A stretch of 64,000 nt of DNA from Chenopodium formosanum (lineage: Eukaryota > Streptophyta > Magnoliopsida > Caryophyllales > Amaranthaceae), in contig CM044867.1 in NCBI GenBank assembly GCA_024500155.1, positions 14,980,632 to 15,044,631 of the forward strand, read 5' to 3'. The notes below the pieces were generated by a model. The model saw only the letters and a program-made list of their open reading frames with translations, had not been told where the DNA came from and did not search any database. Shown here in pieces: positions 32,155 to 45,372 of the stretch. The position numbers and the translations under genes are program-made. Positions within the stretch are counted from its first letter, which is position 1; each line of letters begins with the position of its first letter.

Positions 32155-35100
32155 TTATGGGTAGTATTTCTTAAGTTGGTCAAGATTTGTCATATTTGAG
32201 AATTCATTGCCATCCATGTCAGTTAACTTAGCCGCGCCTCCTGACAAAATTGTTTTGACAATGTATGGTCCTGACCAGTTAGGGCGGAATTTGCCTCTTG
32301 GATCTAAAACATTTTTCCTTAAGGCTTTTAATACCAAGTCCCCTACCTTGATATTTCTTGTCTTGACTTTTTTATTGAAATGCCTAGCCATGCGGGTTTG
32401 ATAGCACTGCGTATGATGTAGAGCTTCTAGTCGTTTTTCATCGAGTAGGATTAGCTCCTCATATCGTGCTCTAGTCCATTCAACCTCATCGAGTTTACTT
32501 TCTAACGCAATGCGTAAAGAAGGTATTTCTAGTTCTACAGGTTGTACAGCATCCATCCCGTATACCAAATTGAATGGTGTATTTCCTGTTGATGTTCGGA
32601 TCGACGTGCGATATCCCCACAGTGCAAAGTGGAGTTTGTCAGGCCAATCTTTATAATTTTCGGTCATTTTCTCGATGATTGTTTTTAAATTCTTATTAGC
32701 TGCCTCAACTGCCCCATTTGCTTGAGGTCTATACGGAGAGGAATGGTGGTGTTGAACGCCATATTTTTGTAATAATTCTTCACATTCTCCTTGAAAGTGA
32801 GTACCATTGTCACTTATCATCTCATGTGGGACTCCATATCGGCAAATTATGTTTCTTTCGATAAATAGTGCTACATGTTTGGCGGTGAGTTTAGCATATG
32901 ATTGTGCTTCCACCCACTTCGTGAAGTAATCTATAGCAACAAGGATGTATTCATGACCTCCTGTTCCTGGGGGTGTAATCTTTCCAATTATGTCTATTCC
33001 CCATGTGGAGAAAGGCCATGGGGAGGTGTAGGTGTAGAGAAGAGATGGTGGAATGTGTTGTAGGTTTGCATAAATTTGACACTTAGGGCATCTTTTTACA
33101 TATTGATGGCAGTCTTTGTTCATGGTAGTCCAGTAATATCCTTCTCGCATTATCTTTTGGACTAGCATTTTACCGTTAATATGCGTTCCACATATGCCTT
33201 CATGGATAACCCTCATAGCCCTTTGGGCATCCTTTTTACCTACACATAATAGAGCTCGTCCATTAGGTACCCTTTTGTGTAGCTCATTTCCTATGAGTAC
33301 GAATTGGGAAGCTAAAAGTCTTAGTGCCCTTTTTGCTCTTTTATCGGCATGAGGAGGGTATTCTCCCTTAGTGACATAATTCAATATATCTGTGAACCAA
33401 GGTTCTTCCTCTGGTTCTTCTTCTTGAATTATTTCATCATTCTCTATAGCTTGGATGTAGGCGGGTTTATGCCTTTTTTCTATGGTTAGAGGCATTTGTT
33501 CAATTTCTTTGGGTATTCTAACCATTGAGGCTAACCTTGCCAGGGCGTCGGCGAATTGGTTTTCTTCTCTAGGTAGATAAGTGTATTCTACCTTTTCCAG
33601 TTGATCGGTAAGGGTTTCCAAATATGATTGGTAAGGAGCTAAACTCTCACTCCTAACTTTCCATCTCTTGGAAATTTGGTTGATGATTAAAGATGAATCT
33701 CCGAATATTCGGAGCTTTTTCACACCTAAGGCTAAAGCGGTTTCGAGGCCCACGACACATGCTTCATATTCAGCTGCGTTGTTAGTGACGTCGAAATCTA
33801 ACTTGATGGATATAGGAACATGTTCTTCCTTAGGCGATACCAACAAGACTCCTACACCGCACCCCTTTTGGTTCGAGGCTCTGTCAAAGTATAGAGTCCA
33901 CGTGTCATCTTCTGTCATCATTAGATCTTCGTCTGGAAATTCGTTGTCCTCTAAAGGTGTTGAGTCTTCTATTGGGAAATCTGCTAGAAAATCCGACACC
34001 ACTGACCCTTTGATCGCTTTTTGAGGCATAAATCTTATGTCGAATTGAGCTAAGTTCACTATCCATCTTGAAATTCGTCCATTAAGTGTAGATCTTTCGA
34101 ATAGATATTTTAAGGGATCCATTCGTGAAACTACATAGACCGTGTGCACGAGCATGTAATGTCTTAGTTTAGTTGTGGCCCACACCAATGCGAGGCACAA
34201 CTTTTCTAACGGCGTATATCGTGTTTCATACTCGAGCATTTTCTTACTTAGATAGTAAATGGCATTTTCTTTGCTTTCCACCTCTTGTGCGAGCATAGCC
34301 CCCATTGTTTCCTTTGTAACTGTTAAGTATAGCCTTAAGGGTATTCCGGGGAGTGCTGGAGCTAATACGGGAGGATTTGCAAGGTAAGCCTTGATCTTTT
34401 CAAAGGCTTTTTGGCACTCATCGTCCCATATGACTGGTACATTCTTCTTGAGTTTTTTAAATATTGGTTCACATATCGTAGTCAACTTAGATATGAACCT
34501 ACTTATGTATTGCAACCGGCCAATAAATCCTCGGATTTGCTTTTCGGTTTTGGGCGGTGGCATGGACATGATTGCTTTTATCTTTGTGGGGTCTATTTCT
34601 ATCCCTCGAGAACTTATGACATAGCCTAGGAGTTTTCCTGATGTAACACCAAAAGCACACTTAGAAGGGTTTAGCCTCATGTTGTATTTTCTTAGTCTTT
34701 CGAAGAATTTCCGTAAGGCTATTGGGTGTCCTTGACGATCTTTTGATTTTACAATCATATCATCTACATAGACTTCCACCTCTTTATGCATCATGTCGTG
34801 GAGTAGGGCAGTCACTGCTCGTTGGTAAGTGGCACCCGCGTTTTTAAGTCCGAATGGCATTACCGTATAGCAATAAGTACCCCACGGTGTTATGAACGTT
34901 GTCTTCTCCATGTCTTCTTCGGCCATGAGGATTTGATTATACCCTGCGTACCCATCCATAAACGAGAGAAGTGCATGGTTTGCTGTATTATCTACCAAAA
35001 TATCGATGTGTGGTAAAGGGAAGTCGTCCTTTGGACTTGCCTTGTTTAATTCTCGATAGTCGACACACATTCGAACTCTACCATCTTTTTTCGGAACTGG

Positions 35101-35874
35101 GACTACATTAGCGACCCATTCGGGGTATTTGGATACCCGGATAAAACCTGCAGTTATTTGCTTTTGTACTTCTTCTTTTATTTTAAGGGCCACGTCGGGT
35201 TTCATTCGACGTAACTTTTGTTTTACAGGTTTCATTCCTGGAATTAATGGTATAGTGTGTTGAGCTATTTCTCTATTAATGCCTGGCATATCTTCATATG
35301 ACCAAGCAAATACATCGATAAAATCTTTTAGTAGATTAATTAAATCAGTTCTTTCTTCTTTATTTAATGTTAGTCCGATTTTAACTTCTCTTTTAATGGT
35401 TGGATCTTTCGAGATATCAACCGTTTCTGTATCCTCAATTATAGGTGTTTTGTTTTCAAGTGTTTCCATTGCTTTGATAATTTCTTTGTCATTTTCATCA
35501 TTAGCCAAGCAATGTTCATCATCTTTAGATACGGAAAAACAAGAGAGATAAGGGGAAGAAGACATATTATTGAACTCAGAAATCATTACATCAAACAAAG
35601 AAATGTCTGTTGGAACTTGACTACTAACTATCTTAGGAGTAGGAGTAGAAGGGGAAGACGCTATAACTAAGGAATTTGAAGACTCGATAGGGGGTGACTC
35701 TAATTCAGACTCTGACTCAGACGACTCTTCGAAAATCGGTCCTTGTCCTGTGGTCACTGAGATTTCTTTTCCGTTTGTAGTGATGATTCTCACCGTCTTG
35801 CGCCATCCACGCTCTTGATCTTCTACCGGGGTGATAAGTTTGGAAGGATCGAAATTCTCGCTTTGGAGTACTGC
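32155..35874 (-). pseudogene. gypsy B pol: reverse transcriptase, two RNase H regions, integrase
   Basis: An open frame of 1212 codons from the first Met (35793), downstream of the stop at 35875-35877. Order on the minus strand: acidic linker; reverse transcriptase with YVDD at 34759-34770; gypsy RNase H; archaeal-type RNase H (LYFDRASNQKGCGVG, where copy A has DGAS); integrase HHCC and D-D-E core (ISDNGTHFQGE, NGAVEAANK); a GPYIV-type C-terminal domain; end at KKYYP. No chromodomain. The catalytic segment looks complete, but it cannot be made from an intact gag-pol of this copy because of upstream lesions. It served as reference for reading the stops in A. Confidence 0.93.
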
Positions 35875-36774
35875 TTAAATAAGCGATGAATTATCTTCCC
35901 TATATTTTGACTCGTTCTTTTCTCTTCCAAAGAGGAGTCCCATGACATTAAAGTCGAAGCAAGGAGGTGCTTTTTCTTTATATATTGGAACCGGGATCTT
36001 GTCTAGGAAACAACAATCCAGGAAGATTTCGAATCCAGGCTGCCTTATACCATTTACGACGAAGGGTTCGGGAAATTCGAAACAAGGGTAATCCTCTCCT
36101 TCTTTTATGAATTGCCCATTTAGAGTGAGAGGGTATTGATCCATGGGTATTTCTCTTCTTTGTATACGGGCATCTCTTCGTGCCTTTAACTTTTTCTGAG
36201 CCCATTTGAGATCTTCACGAGTTGGTTCGAAACCAAGTCCGAATGTATCTAATTTAGGAAGGCCAGGAAAAGACATATGCTCGGCTATTCCCTTTTTCTT
36301 TCCTAGAGTCATTCCAGGAAAGTGTCCTTGTTTTCTTAAAATAGCATTCGTCGCCATGTTTGAGTGGAGGTCATAATCAAGAAGGGTCCTTTCGTCTTCT
36401 TCTATTAAGGAGACCTCTTCACTAAAGCCCCACAGATCTTCGTCGTTTTCGTCATGTTCCACATTAATTAGTGGATTCTCTATTGTTTTAATCCTCATAG
36501 ACGAAGCATCAATGGTGATTGGAATACCTCCCACTATAGCCTTTACTTGTTGATGAAGAGATGAAGGGACGGCCTTTAGATCATGAAGCCATGGGCGTCC
36601 TAGCAGCAAATTGAAGGAAGCTTTAATATCGACTACTTGAAATGTGGTGGCATGTTCAATTGCGCCTGCAGTTATATTCATGGTGATTGTCCCCAATGCC
36701 TGTCGTCGCGAATTGTCATAAGCTCTTATCCCTTGGGTTGATGGGGATAAATCCTCATCTCTTATACCCAGCAT
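35875..36774 (-). pseudogene. gypsy B protease C-terminal part and linker
   Basis: Frame shifted by two relative to gag because of the 5-bp duplication just upstream. It contains LLGRPWLHDL of the retropepsin and the glycine patch GHFPGMTLGKKKG. It ends at TAA 35875-35877, where copy A has CAA. It retains the 68 bp that copy A lost. Confidence 0.88.
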
Positions 36775-38975
36775 CCTGGAAGTTCTAAGCTAAGAGGGCA
36801 TACGTTAATCGCTGAACCGTTATCCACAAGGGTCATGGGGACGTTCATTCTTTTGCATATAACTGTGAGATTTAGAGCCTTGTTGTGTTTGTCACCTTCC
36901 GGGGGTAGATCCTTATCTGAAAAGGTGACTAAATTAATTGGACTTGGGAGGTCACTTGTGAGGAAGTTCGCGAGTCCCTCAGGAGTAGTGTCCGAATCTA
37001 TGCCTACTTTAGCCAAAGCATCCATAACTGCTATTCTATGTTCTCGAGATGTGGCTAAGAGTTTCCATACATTCATTTCTACTTTAGTCTTCTTTAACTG
37101 TTTGACAACGTCGTTGTCTTCTATAATAGGTATGGGAATTTGCTGGATGGAAGGTATGGGTTGTGTTGAAATGGGTGGTTGGATCCTCCCGGATCTAGTG
37201 AGGACGTCTATGGGTGAATCTTCGTCGTCCCAAATGTCACTTACTGGATAAATTGTCGATAGGGGAGTTTCTTCAATGTCTTTGAGATAAACATCCTCAT
37301 CATCACTGTCCCACACTCCATTTATTGTGGCATCCTGTGGCAATTGAACTAGCTTTCCCTCATCAATGAAGCGTTGAACCAAATCTTTGAATCTAAAACA
37401 TTGGTCAATCGTGTGTCCCCCGGATTGGTGATATGCGCAGTAATACTTGTCTGTCCTTTTTAATGATTCAAAGGGCTTTGGCTCGAGGGGTTTGACTTTT
37501 CCACTTTCAAATAGCATCTTGAACATGTTGGTGTATGACATCCCAATTGGAGTATATTTCCTAATGCTCTTTTTAGGGGTGTCAATTACTTGGAAAGAGA
37601 AGGGTTTCTTTTTCTTGAGCAATTCGTTTTGCTCTTTTATGGCTTCAAAAGTTTGTGATATAAACTCCTTCAATTCCTCGAGTATTAGTGTTAGTGCCAC
37701 TACTTCCTGTTTAGATGCATATTCTTGAATGGGAAGGTCGAGAGCATCTTCGAAGACTTCTTCTTCAATAGTCTCGATAGGTTCTATAAGATTAAAGGGA
37801 TCCTCTTGGTTTTCTTCGTCAGAAATGGCTAAGGAATCCGACAGTGGTGCATTGTTGATGCTTGGCTTTTTACTTGCAGGGGGTAATGGGAGCTTGTTGC
37901 TATCAATCAAATCATGAATGGCTTCCTTTAACCTCCAACAATTTTCCGTAGGATGACCTCTACCCTGGTGATATTTGCAATGTGCATTTGGGTTCCAGTT
38001 AGCGGTTCTCCTTTCGACGGGTGGATCTCCAAATGGTCCAATGGGAGTTATGAGACCTTTTGCATGTAGGCGATCGAACGCGGTGTCATAACTCATACCG
38101 ATAGGAGTATAGTTCTTCCTAAACGGTTTCTTTTGCCCTTGATTGTTGTTCATGGCTAGTACTTCATTAAGGGGAAAAGTATTGACATTATTTGAGTGGG
38201 TAGATTTGGACGAAGAAGGATTGTCGTTCTTCTTGTTTTTCCAGCCACTACTTGTGCTACTATTAGCAAGCTTTTGTTTGGTGAGGTCGTCCTCAGTGTT
38301 AATCCCAATGTCATATACTGCTTTAAACGTGTTTAGGTTGTTTTGGTATTTTAAGTGTTTGGAATACTTTTCTTGGAGGTTCTTGATGAACATCCTAACG
38401 GATTCCTTCTCACTAGGTACTTCAACCATTTTTGCAGTGGTTTCCCTCCATTTATTGAAGAAGGAGGTGAAACCCTCATTTTCTTTCTATTTCAGCATTT
38501 CTAATTCTCTGTGATCGGTCTCAACTTGTATGTTGCATTTATATCTTTCAATGAAAGCGGTCACAATAGATTCCCAACTAGAGGTCTTTTCTTTATCAAG
38601 CGAAAAGTACCACTGTTGGCATACAGCTTCTAAAGACAATGAGAATACAGAATGGAAAGCTTTCCTATCTATTCCCTTAATACCCATTACAGTTTCAAAA
38701 GCCCTTAAATGAAAATAAGGATTGTCCATAGCCTTGAACTTAGGGATGTCGTTAGGATTGAATTTTTGCGGAAGGAGATCCTTATCCACTGAGACCTCTT
38801 GAGAGCTGATCTCTTGAAATCTGAAATCATTAGATAGCTTGCCCAAACTTTCCTGGATTAGGTCCATTTGTTTCTGTTTCTCAGGGTTGTTGATTTGCAG
38901 TGATAGGTTTTGCAGCATCTCAGCCAAGTTGGCTACCTGTCCCCTAACTTCATTAAGTTCTTCTTGACTAGCCAT
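36775..38975 (-). pseudogene. gypsy B gag and start of protease
   Basis: Same organisation as copy A: Gag domain, two YTPIG modules each with a CX2HX4HX4C knuckle (HCKYHQGRGHPTENC and YCAYHQSGGHTIDQC), and protease start with VDNGSAINVCP. Two lesions: TAG at 38487-38489, where A has a Gln codon, and a 5-bp tandem duplication near 36788 that shifts the frame right after the protease active site and leads to a stop at about 36762. The start at 38975 matches copy A. Confidence 0.9.
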
Positions 38976-40665
38976 TGCCTTCTTAGCCTTTCTTTTTCTA
39001 CCGATTGGTTTGTCGAAAAGTAAGACTTGAACGAAAGTGTTGTCTTTGATTAGACTCCCTTCCTTTCTTGACCACGCGCTGTAATTTAAACCATATTTGT
39101 TTTAATATTTGACTCTAATTGACTTGACTTTATGTTTTAAAAAAAAATGATGGGGTACATATTATGTATATATTATATATATATTAAGGGAAATTGTATT
39201 GGAGGATTAATATCCGACTTACCCCCCCAAAAATAAAAAATGACGGAAAACACGCATTCAAGACTCTCTAATCATGGTTATAATGTGACAATCATGTTAT
39301 GTGTGTGCTTTATGTGACTGTGAGTGACATGCATTGACTAACAGTGTGCGACCATGAGACTTTAATATACCTAAATTCAATTAAAAGCTTGAACATGGTT
39401 TGAATGACCAACAAATTGATTAATTCGATTAACATATTTATTAATCCGACTCAAAGTGATGACTCGGGTAAGAAAACTGGACTGTCGCCAAAGCAACAGA
39501 ACTGTCGCCGATGTCTAAAGCCTGTCGCCAGACGACAAAATTGTCGCCAGGCGACAGACACTAGACTGCAGCGCCACAGTCCAAACTCCTGCGCCATTGC
39601 TGGAACATTAATCTGGACTGTTTCCAGTAATTTTACTCTAAGTGGACATGCCTAAAGTCGTACTAAGTCGAATTGATTAATTTATTAGTCTTTAATTAGT
39701 CCAAGATTAATTAATTAATTAGTTAAACAAAGTCCTTTTAGTCATTAGTTCATTTATTAGTCTTGAAAACAAGTCAAACAAACGGTTAGCACACATATAA
39801 TATATTCAAGCAAGAGGTACACATAGTTCACATAGTCACAAGATGAGTTTGCAACCTAACCATGGCTCTAGTTCTCTAAAGTTCGAGGATATGGGTTAAG
39901 TCATAAGAAGGTCCATGGTTAAGAATCCACATGCATTGCACACAAGCCTGCGAAGAGGGTTGGAGCGAATGGACAAGATTCCGCGAGCGCGGTAGGAGAC
40001 CGGACTCGACGCCATGGTTGGATAGGTTCCAAGACATACACGTCCCCAAATCTGAGCGGTGCACAAAATAGTGGGATACTCCATTGGGCAGGCGAAGCAA
40101 GGAACCCCCAGAGGGTTATATCCATATGTAGAACACATATGGGTTTCAGAAAAGTGAGAAAATGATTCAATCAATAAGCAAAATCGAGCCAATAACACTA
40201 GAAAAGGTCAAAGCAAGAAGACAGAACCCTGGCTCAGTATTGGAAGAACTTGGCGCCAGACAACAGGGACTGTCGCCACAAAAAAGTCTCTGTCGCCAGG
40301 CGACAGAACTGTCGCCAGGCGACATAAACTTTTTACGGGCGACAAGCCCTGCTTTCTAGACGCTAGTTCCTACATGCCTCGGCAAGTTCCTATGTTCTTC
40401 GAATTTTCCAGTTTTCGTATTACTTTTTCGATTCTAGTCATGAAAGATATTTCCCAAATTTCCTACGTGTAAAATTCCTATGGATTGACTCATGGGGTGC
40501 TCCCATGAGGACCTTTTAATGCATATGACAATAATGTTAATCAAATCACGCACATGAAATACTTAGAATTTTTCGAGTCTCATCCGCTCATTCTAAATAA
40601 TTGCCAAAATTTAATAAATTTCAGGAATATTATTAGAAATCCTCCCCAGTGGAGTCGCCAAAAAC
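38976..40665 (-). other. gypsy B leader with primer-binding site and two palindrome clusters
   Basis: Colinear with the leader of A. Palindrome clusters lie at 39482-39567 and 40251-40345. The primer-binding site TGGCGACTCCACTGGGGA is at 40643-40660, five bases from the LTR. Frames here have no domain. Confidence 0.8.
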
Positions 40666-42604
40666 TGTAGGGAATATTTCAAGCATTATAATAACCCCAA
40701 ACTTGAACCCCACTGTGATCATACACTAAAGTACGGTGGCGTTCCAAAGGGAAAGACAAAGAGCTAAAACGAGTCGCCAACAAGTTTTAAGGAACTTGTA
40801 CCCAAAAGACAATCCAAAGGACCGTCAAATACTCCATAAGGTCTTGAACCAAACAGGGTCCGGGGATGAGGGTACGAATCCAATCTACAAAAGAAAGGAC
40901 CCGCCCTATAAAATAGGCCTCTACTTTGTTCTGCTCGTATTCATGTGCGCTTTTCGAATAACATACAAACATTATATTAATCCTACCCTGTTTATCTATG
41001 TTGGTTGAAATATTAATGCACAAATAATACTATTATTGGCGATCACTTGAGTTAAAATCACATTAGCCTAAACCAAATTATTAATTATCTTATTAAGCGT
41101 GATTTCAAGTACAAATTCCCTTTAAACCTGCATAAAAGGCGTGATCAAGCAATAACAATAATAATAAATATATATCAAGCAACATGATAATAAACAATAA
41201 TAATAATCATGATAGCATGATAAGGCATAATAAAGCTTAATAATAATAGCAAGATCCTAGGCATGATACTAACAAGAATAATAACAAACCCCTAGCATGT
41301 CACTAAACAATAAAGATCAAATCTTTAACCCTAACATGGTACTAACATGATATTAGAAACAGTAAAGGCACCCTAAACATGACACTAGGAAGCAATAATA
41401 ACATCCTAACATGATACTAGGAATTAAACATCCTAACATGATACTAGGAATTAATAAACAATAATCATCATGCAGTCTACATTGTGAAAGAAATAGAGAG
41501 TAAGCTAATCTACTTACTTTGAAGCCTCGTACCTCTTTCTAATAACAAAATACACAAGTTAGTAAACTTCAATGAAAATAAAATAAAGAACAATCAAAGA
41601 ATTAAATTGAAATCAAGTTAAATAAAGTTTAGACTAGTTTTGGACCAAACCCTCAGAAATAATCAAACCTTGCACGTCTAGGGCGAAGGCAACTTCGAAC
41701 TTGGCTAGATGACTCAAGATCTAATGAATGCGGAATATTGTAAAACTAGAAAAGAGAGAAATAAAGCATAAAGTTGATAATAAGAGAGAAGAATAAGAAT
41801 TGATGATTCTGAAAAAAGGAATACGGACACTATTTATAATGAAAATAATCCGGAAAAACACGGAATTTGATAAGGAATAAAACTCCACGCTGTCGCCAGG
41901 ACTGGACTCTGTCGCGACGCGACAGTGTCTGTCGCGAGGCGACAGGGTTTGTCGCGCGGCGACAGAGTCTGTCGCGTGGCGACAGACTTGTCGTCTGGCG
42001 ACAGCCTGTATAAGCGCGTTTTTATCTTTTTACAGAATCCGATCTTTAATCAACTTGATCTACGGAATCCGTACAAAAGATGAAATACGTTTTTTAGGAT
42101 AATAAAATAATACTTTTATTCCAAATAAAAATCCTTTAAGATAATTAATTATTAATCCTATCAACATTAGAATTAAAAAGAACTTTCTAGAAACTTCTAG
42201 AAAACTATAATTAATCCTAATGACTTTAGGAATGATAATTAACATTGGGCCCTCCTCTAGATCATTGGGCCGTATTAAAACAAAACTCCGGGCCCAGTTT
42301 AGTATTTTGGCCATAACTTCCTCAATATTCATCGGAATCGGGCTTATAATATATCGTTGGAAAGGTCTTTTCAAGCCCCATCCAACTACACTATTATTGG
42401 ACCTTAATCATGGACCAAAATAAACTGAATTGGACGTTTTCAAATAAATAAAGTCATTTTCAAAAACAGAGAGAAAAGAAATTAATTAAAACTAAACCGC
42501 GACACTTGACTTTCGAATCACTTTCACCTAATTCGATTATATTTCGACATACAAGGCATTCATCACTGGGTTTGGTTTTGGGGAGACACAAATGGGTGTC
42601 TACA
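40666..42604 (-). repeat. 5' LTR of gypsy B
   Basis: 1939 bp. It differs from the 3' LTR mainly by two extra 20-bp units in the palindrome array. The near identity of both LTRs indicates a recent insertion, older than that of copia C. Confidence 0.95.
41830..42003 (-). promoter_or_regulatory. LTR promoter of gypsy B 5' LTR
   Basis: On the minus strand, six palindromic units between 42003 and 41890 repeat with an exact 20-bp period in the central part. TATAAATAG is at 41830-41838, 52 bp beyond the array edge. This is the promoter that would drive the B genomic RNA. Confidence 0.72.
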
Positions 42605-42824
42605 AGCATTAAGGAAAAATGTTTTAGACCCAAGAGGCGAATTCCGGCCTAATTGGTCGGGACCATATATTGTCAAAACAATCCTGTCAGGAGGCGCAGC
42701 TAAATTCACTGATATGGATGGCAATGAATTTTCAAACATGACAAACCTTGACCAACTTAAAAAATACTACCCATTAATACTTGAGGAAACACTCAGGAGA
42801 GCTACATTTGGCCTGATTCCTTAA
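42605..42824 (+). pseudogene. C-terminal end of gypsy A integrase, severed by element B
   Basis: Starts with the AGCAT duplication and continues the frame interrupted at 13292: RKNVLDPRG, NWSGPYIVKTIL, NLDQLKKYYP. The stop of copy B is changed from TAA to TTA here, so the frame reads 16 more codons to TAA at 42822-42824. Confidence 0.9.
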
Positions 42825-43262
42825 ATAAAGGATACGTAGGCAACCCGAATAGGGTCCGGCCACTTTAATTCCTTCAAATTCTGTGTCCCCGAAGCAAAAA
42901 TACACGTCCGCAAAGTTTCAAGACTGGCGCCAGAAAACAGGCTCTGTCGCCAGACGACAATTTTGTCGCCAGGCGACAGAGCTAAATCATCAGCGACAGT
43001 GCCTCAGATAACAGCGCCAATCTTCTGCAAGTGTCTGGACAAGTTTCACGTATTCTGGAAATTTTTTCGACTCTCGTACTCGAATTAATTATCCTAAAAA
43101 TAAATGTTGTAATTGTTTTCATTGCACTAATTGAAAGTTAATTAAAATAAAAGCTGAAATTTTATTGATTAATAAAGAAAGTACATTATTGATAAAATAA
43201 AAGCTGAAAAATTAACTAAAACAAATTAATTTTGTCTAATAAATCAAAAGAAAAGCAATGTT
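42825..43262. promoter_or_regulatory. convergent gap between pol and DUF7745-like gene in A
   Basis: Counterpart of 31667-32154 in B. A palindrome cluster lies at about 42944-42999 with degenerate flanking units. No gene. Confidence 0.6.
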
Positions 43263-44635
43263 CTAATCTTTTTTCTCTTTCTTCATTCTCTTCCAATTCC
43301 TGTCTTCTTTCTCTTCCTCTTGATCCATAACCTTCGCTAGGAGACAACCGTTAGAAGATCTACACTCTATTTTAGTATGGATAGTTTCTCTTTCCGCTAG
43401 GATCCCGTGTTTCTTCTCTATCCAAATTTCCTTTTTAGTAGAATAAACTTTTCTTTTTCCTTGATTTTTCTTAGTACTTTTCTTCCTAGGCATAATAGGA
43501 GTCTTGAATTCAATTCTTTCCCCTAGGCGCTCTTTAGCAGGAACCTTCTTGTCACCTAGACGGTCTTTCACATTGGTCTTTTCAATAGTAACTTGAGGCT
43601 TTTGAAATCTTCCATCAAGCCACTGCTTCACTTTATTTGACAAGCAAGGTGGTTCCTTATGGGTAATAACCTCCCATAAATGCCTACCACTCCAGTATCC
43701 ATCGAACCGCTCAATCTCTTGTGACAAAGGAAATTCATAAGGACGGCGAAGATCTCCTGTAGGGATGGTTTGTGCAAGACCATATTGTCTCATGACTCTA
43801 CAAGGGAAATAAAAGGTTAGTCTTGACAAGCTCGGGAGATGACAATATGCTTGGTTATTACAACCAATCATTGCCTCGATCTTCCACCAAGGAACAACCC
43901 AGTTTATGGTAAAGTCACCGGCAGCAAACACCTTGCTCCACTCACGGCGACCGATTTTCAAGAATCGCTTCTTTCGGCGGATTATGCAATTTGGAACATA
44001 TGTATGAACGTCATCAGGGGGATTAATAAGCTTCAATCACTCCATGAGCCATATCTGCAAAATGTATGTTTAAATTAATATTACAGTGTAAAAATAATAT
44101 GCTTTAGTTCTTGACAATTAATAACAGATGTAATTATTGATTGCCCTTCATTATCTTTACCACTCACTAAGAGCAATTGATTAAATAAACAATAAAGGAA
44201 AGCCCTTCTCTTATATATACGGAAATCGGAATTGGGATTATCATAAAAATAATGTGCAAATTCTGTCAAATTAACTACATTCCCATGCACTATGTGTTTT
44301 AAAGCCGTCCCCCTCAAATCAAAGAAGTGCTCAAAATCCTTATAGTAATATTCATTGACTCTAGGCATTACCGCAAGGTCTGTGGAATAATAACCTATGA
44401 TGGCTCCAAATTCTTCTGGTAAAGGACATATTTCGTCATGAAAAAATCTAAAACAATGAGTGTCAATGTCCCAATAATCTATGGCAGAATATATAAAATC
44501 AATATCAAGAATCATCCCTTTGACCCCAAACATACCCCCCATATGAGAAAGATCTAATGCTTTTCTATCTTTAGCAGTTAAGTGACGACACCATTCATCC
44601 ATATACCCACAAAAGGTTCTTTTAGCTAGAGACAT
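43263..44635 (-). pseudogene. antisense DUF7745-like gene of gypsy A, broken
   Basis: Same protein as the intact gene in B. Exon 1 starts at 44635 (MSLAKRTFCGYMDEW) and keeps YWDIDTHCFRFFHDEICPLP. A deletion of roughly 150 bp near 44120 removes the end of exon 1 and the splice donor. Exon 2 begins after the surviving acceptor TTTTGCAG near 44055 and has a TGA in place of an Arg codon five codons in. The rest stays open to 43263, including the FYFPCRVMRQYGLAQTIP block and the Lys-rich tail. Confidence 0.8.
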
Positions 44636-44701
44636 GATTACTAGTTAATTTAAATATTTAATAAGCTGATCGAATTATGCAGTAAACGGTTTATTTGGGG
44701 G

Positions 44702-44835
44702 CTATTTATAAACTTTTCTGCACGACAGACTTCTATCCCTGTAAGAAATAGGAAAACGCGTCTGTCGCCAGGCGACAAAATTGTCGCGCGGCGACAGAGC
44801 CTGTCGCGTGGCGACAGATTGGTTTACGCGGCGCC
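44702..44835 (-). promoter_or_regulatory. promoter of the DUF7745-like gene in A
   Basis: On the minus strand a palindrome array (44762-44835) precedes TATAAATAG (44702-44710) by 52 bp, as in copy B and the LTRs. Confidence 0.68.
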
Positions 44836-44941
44836 AGTACTTTCCTTAATAGCGTCACCTATTGCACGTAGGAAACCGTGTTTTTACGTATCTGATTTCG
44901 AATTTGACTTGACTTACTGTTCTATTCCTTTTCTCATAACC

Positions 44942-44945
44942 TCAA

Positions 44946-45029
<84 letters not shown>

Positions 45030-45080
45030 CATTATTATTATTATTATTACCATGATTATCATTATTATTATTGTCAATAT
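44942..45080. repeat. ATT/AAT trinucleotide microsatellite
   Basis: An almost pure run of ATT triplets with few interruptions, followed by interrupted triplets. It lies between the two antisense genes of A. The orthologous run in B is shorter. Confidence 0.95.
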
Positions 45081-45372
45081 TATTATTATAATAATAGAGC
45101 TTAATTAATTTTAAGCTTGCCCTCATTTTTCCTTTTTCTTTTTGGGGGAGAAAGTCGGTACCCTCCATTAATATTAAAAATGACAGAAAAATTTTTACGC
45201 AAAAATTGCACTTTTCCACACACTTACATACATTATAGAATAACAAACTAAATAAAATGTTTAATAAATAATGAAATAAAGTGCATATGTACAAGTGTCT
45301 GGTACATGAGTCACATAAATACACTGGGCAAAGTCCTACAAAAGTCAAACATAAAAACAAATACAGGTATAA

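Larger units (their letters stand above)
13293..42604 (-). mobile_element. Ty3/gypsy element B (same family as A), containing copia C
   Basis: A complete minus-strand element of 29,312 bp, about 19.06 kb without copia C. Both LTRs (13293-15191 and 40666-42604), primer-binding site, gag-pol, antisense genes and polypurine tract are present. The target duplication AGCAT lies at 13288-13292 and 42605-42609. The insertion point is inside the pol gene of A, which resumes in frame on the other side. B is less decayed than A: the 1212-codon pol segment is open, but gag has one stop, a 5-bp duplication shifts the frame in the protease, and one stop follows. Confidence 0.96.

Noticed and set aside
41890..42003. 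Palindromic direct repeats resembling a CRISPR array
   Set aside because: Spacers are only about 3 bp, the host is a plant, and the array lies in an LTR promoter.
42700..42824. Chromodomain at the end of the gypsy A/B integrase
   Set aside because: The protein ends shortly after the GPYIV block; no chromodomain residues are present.
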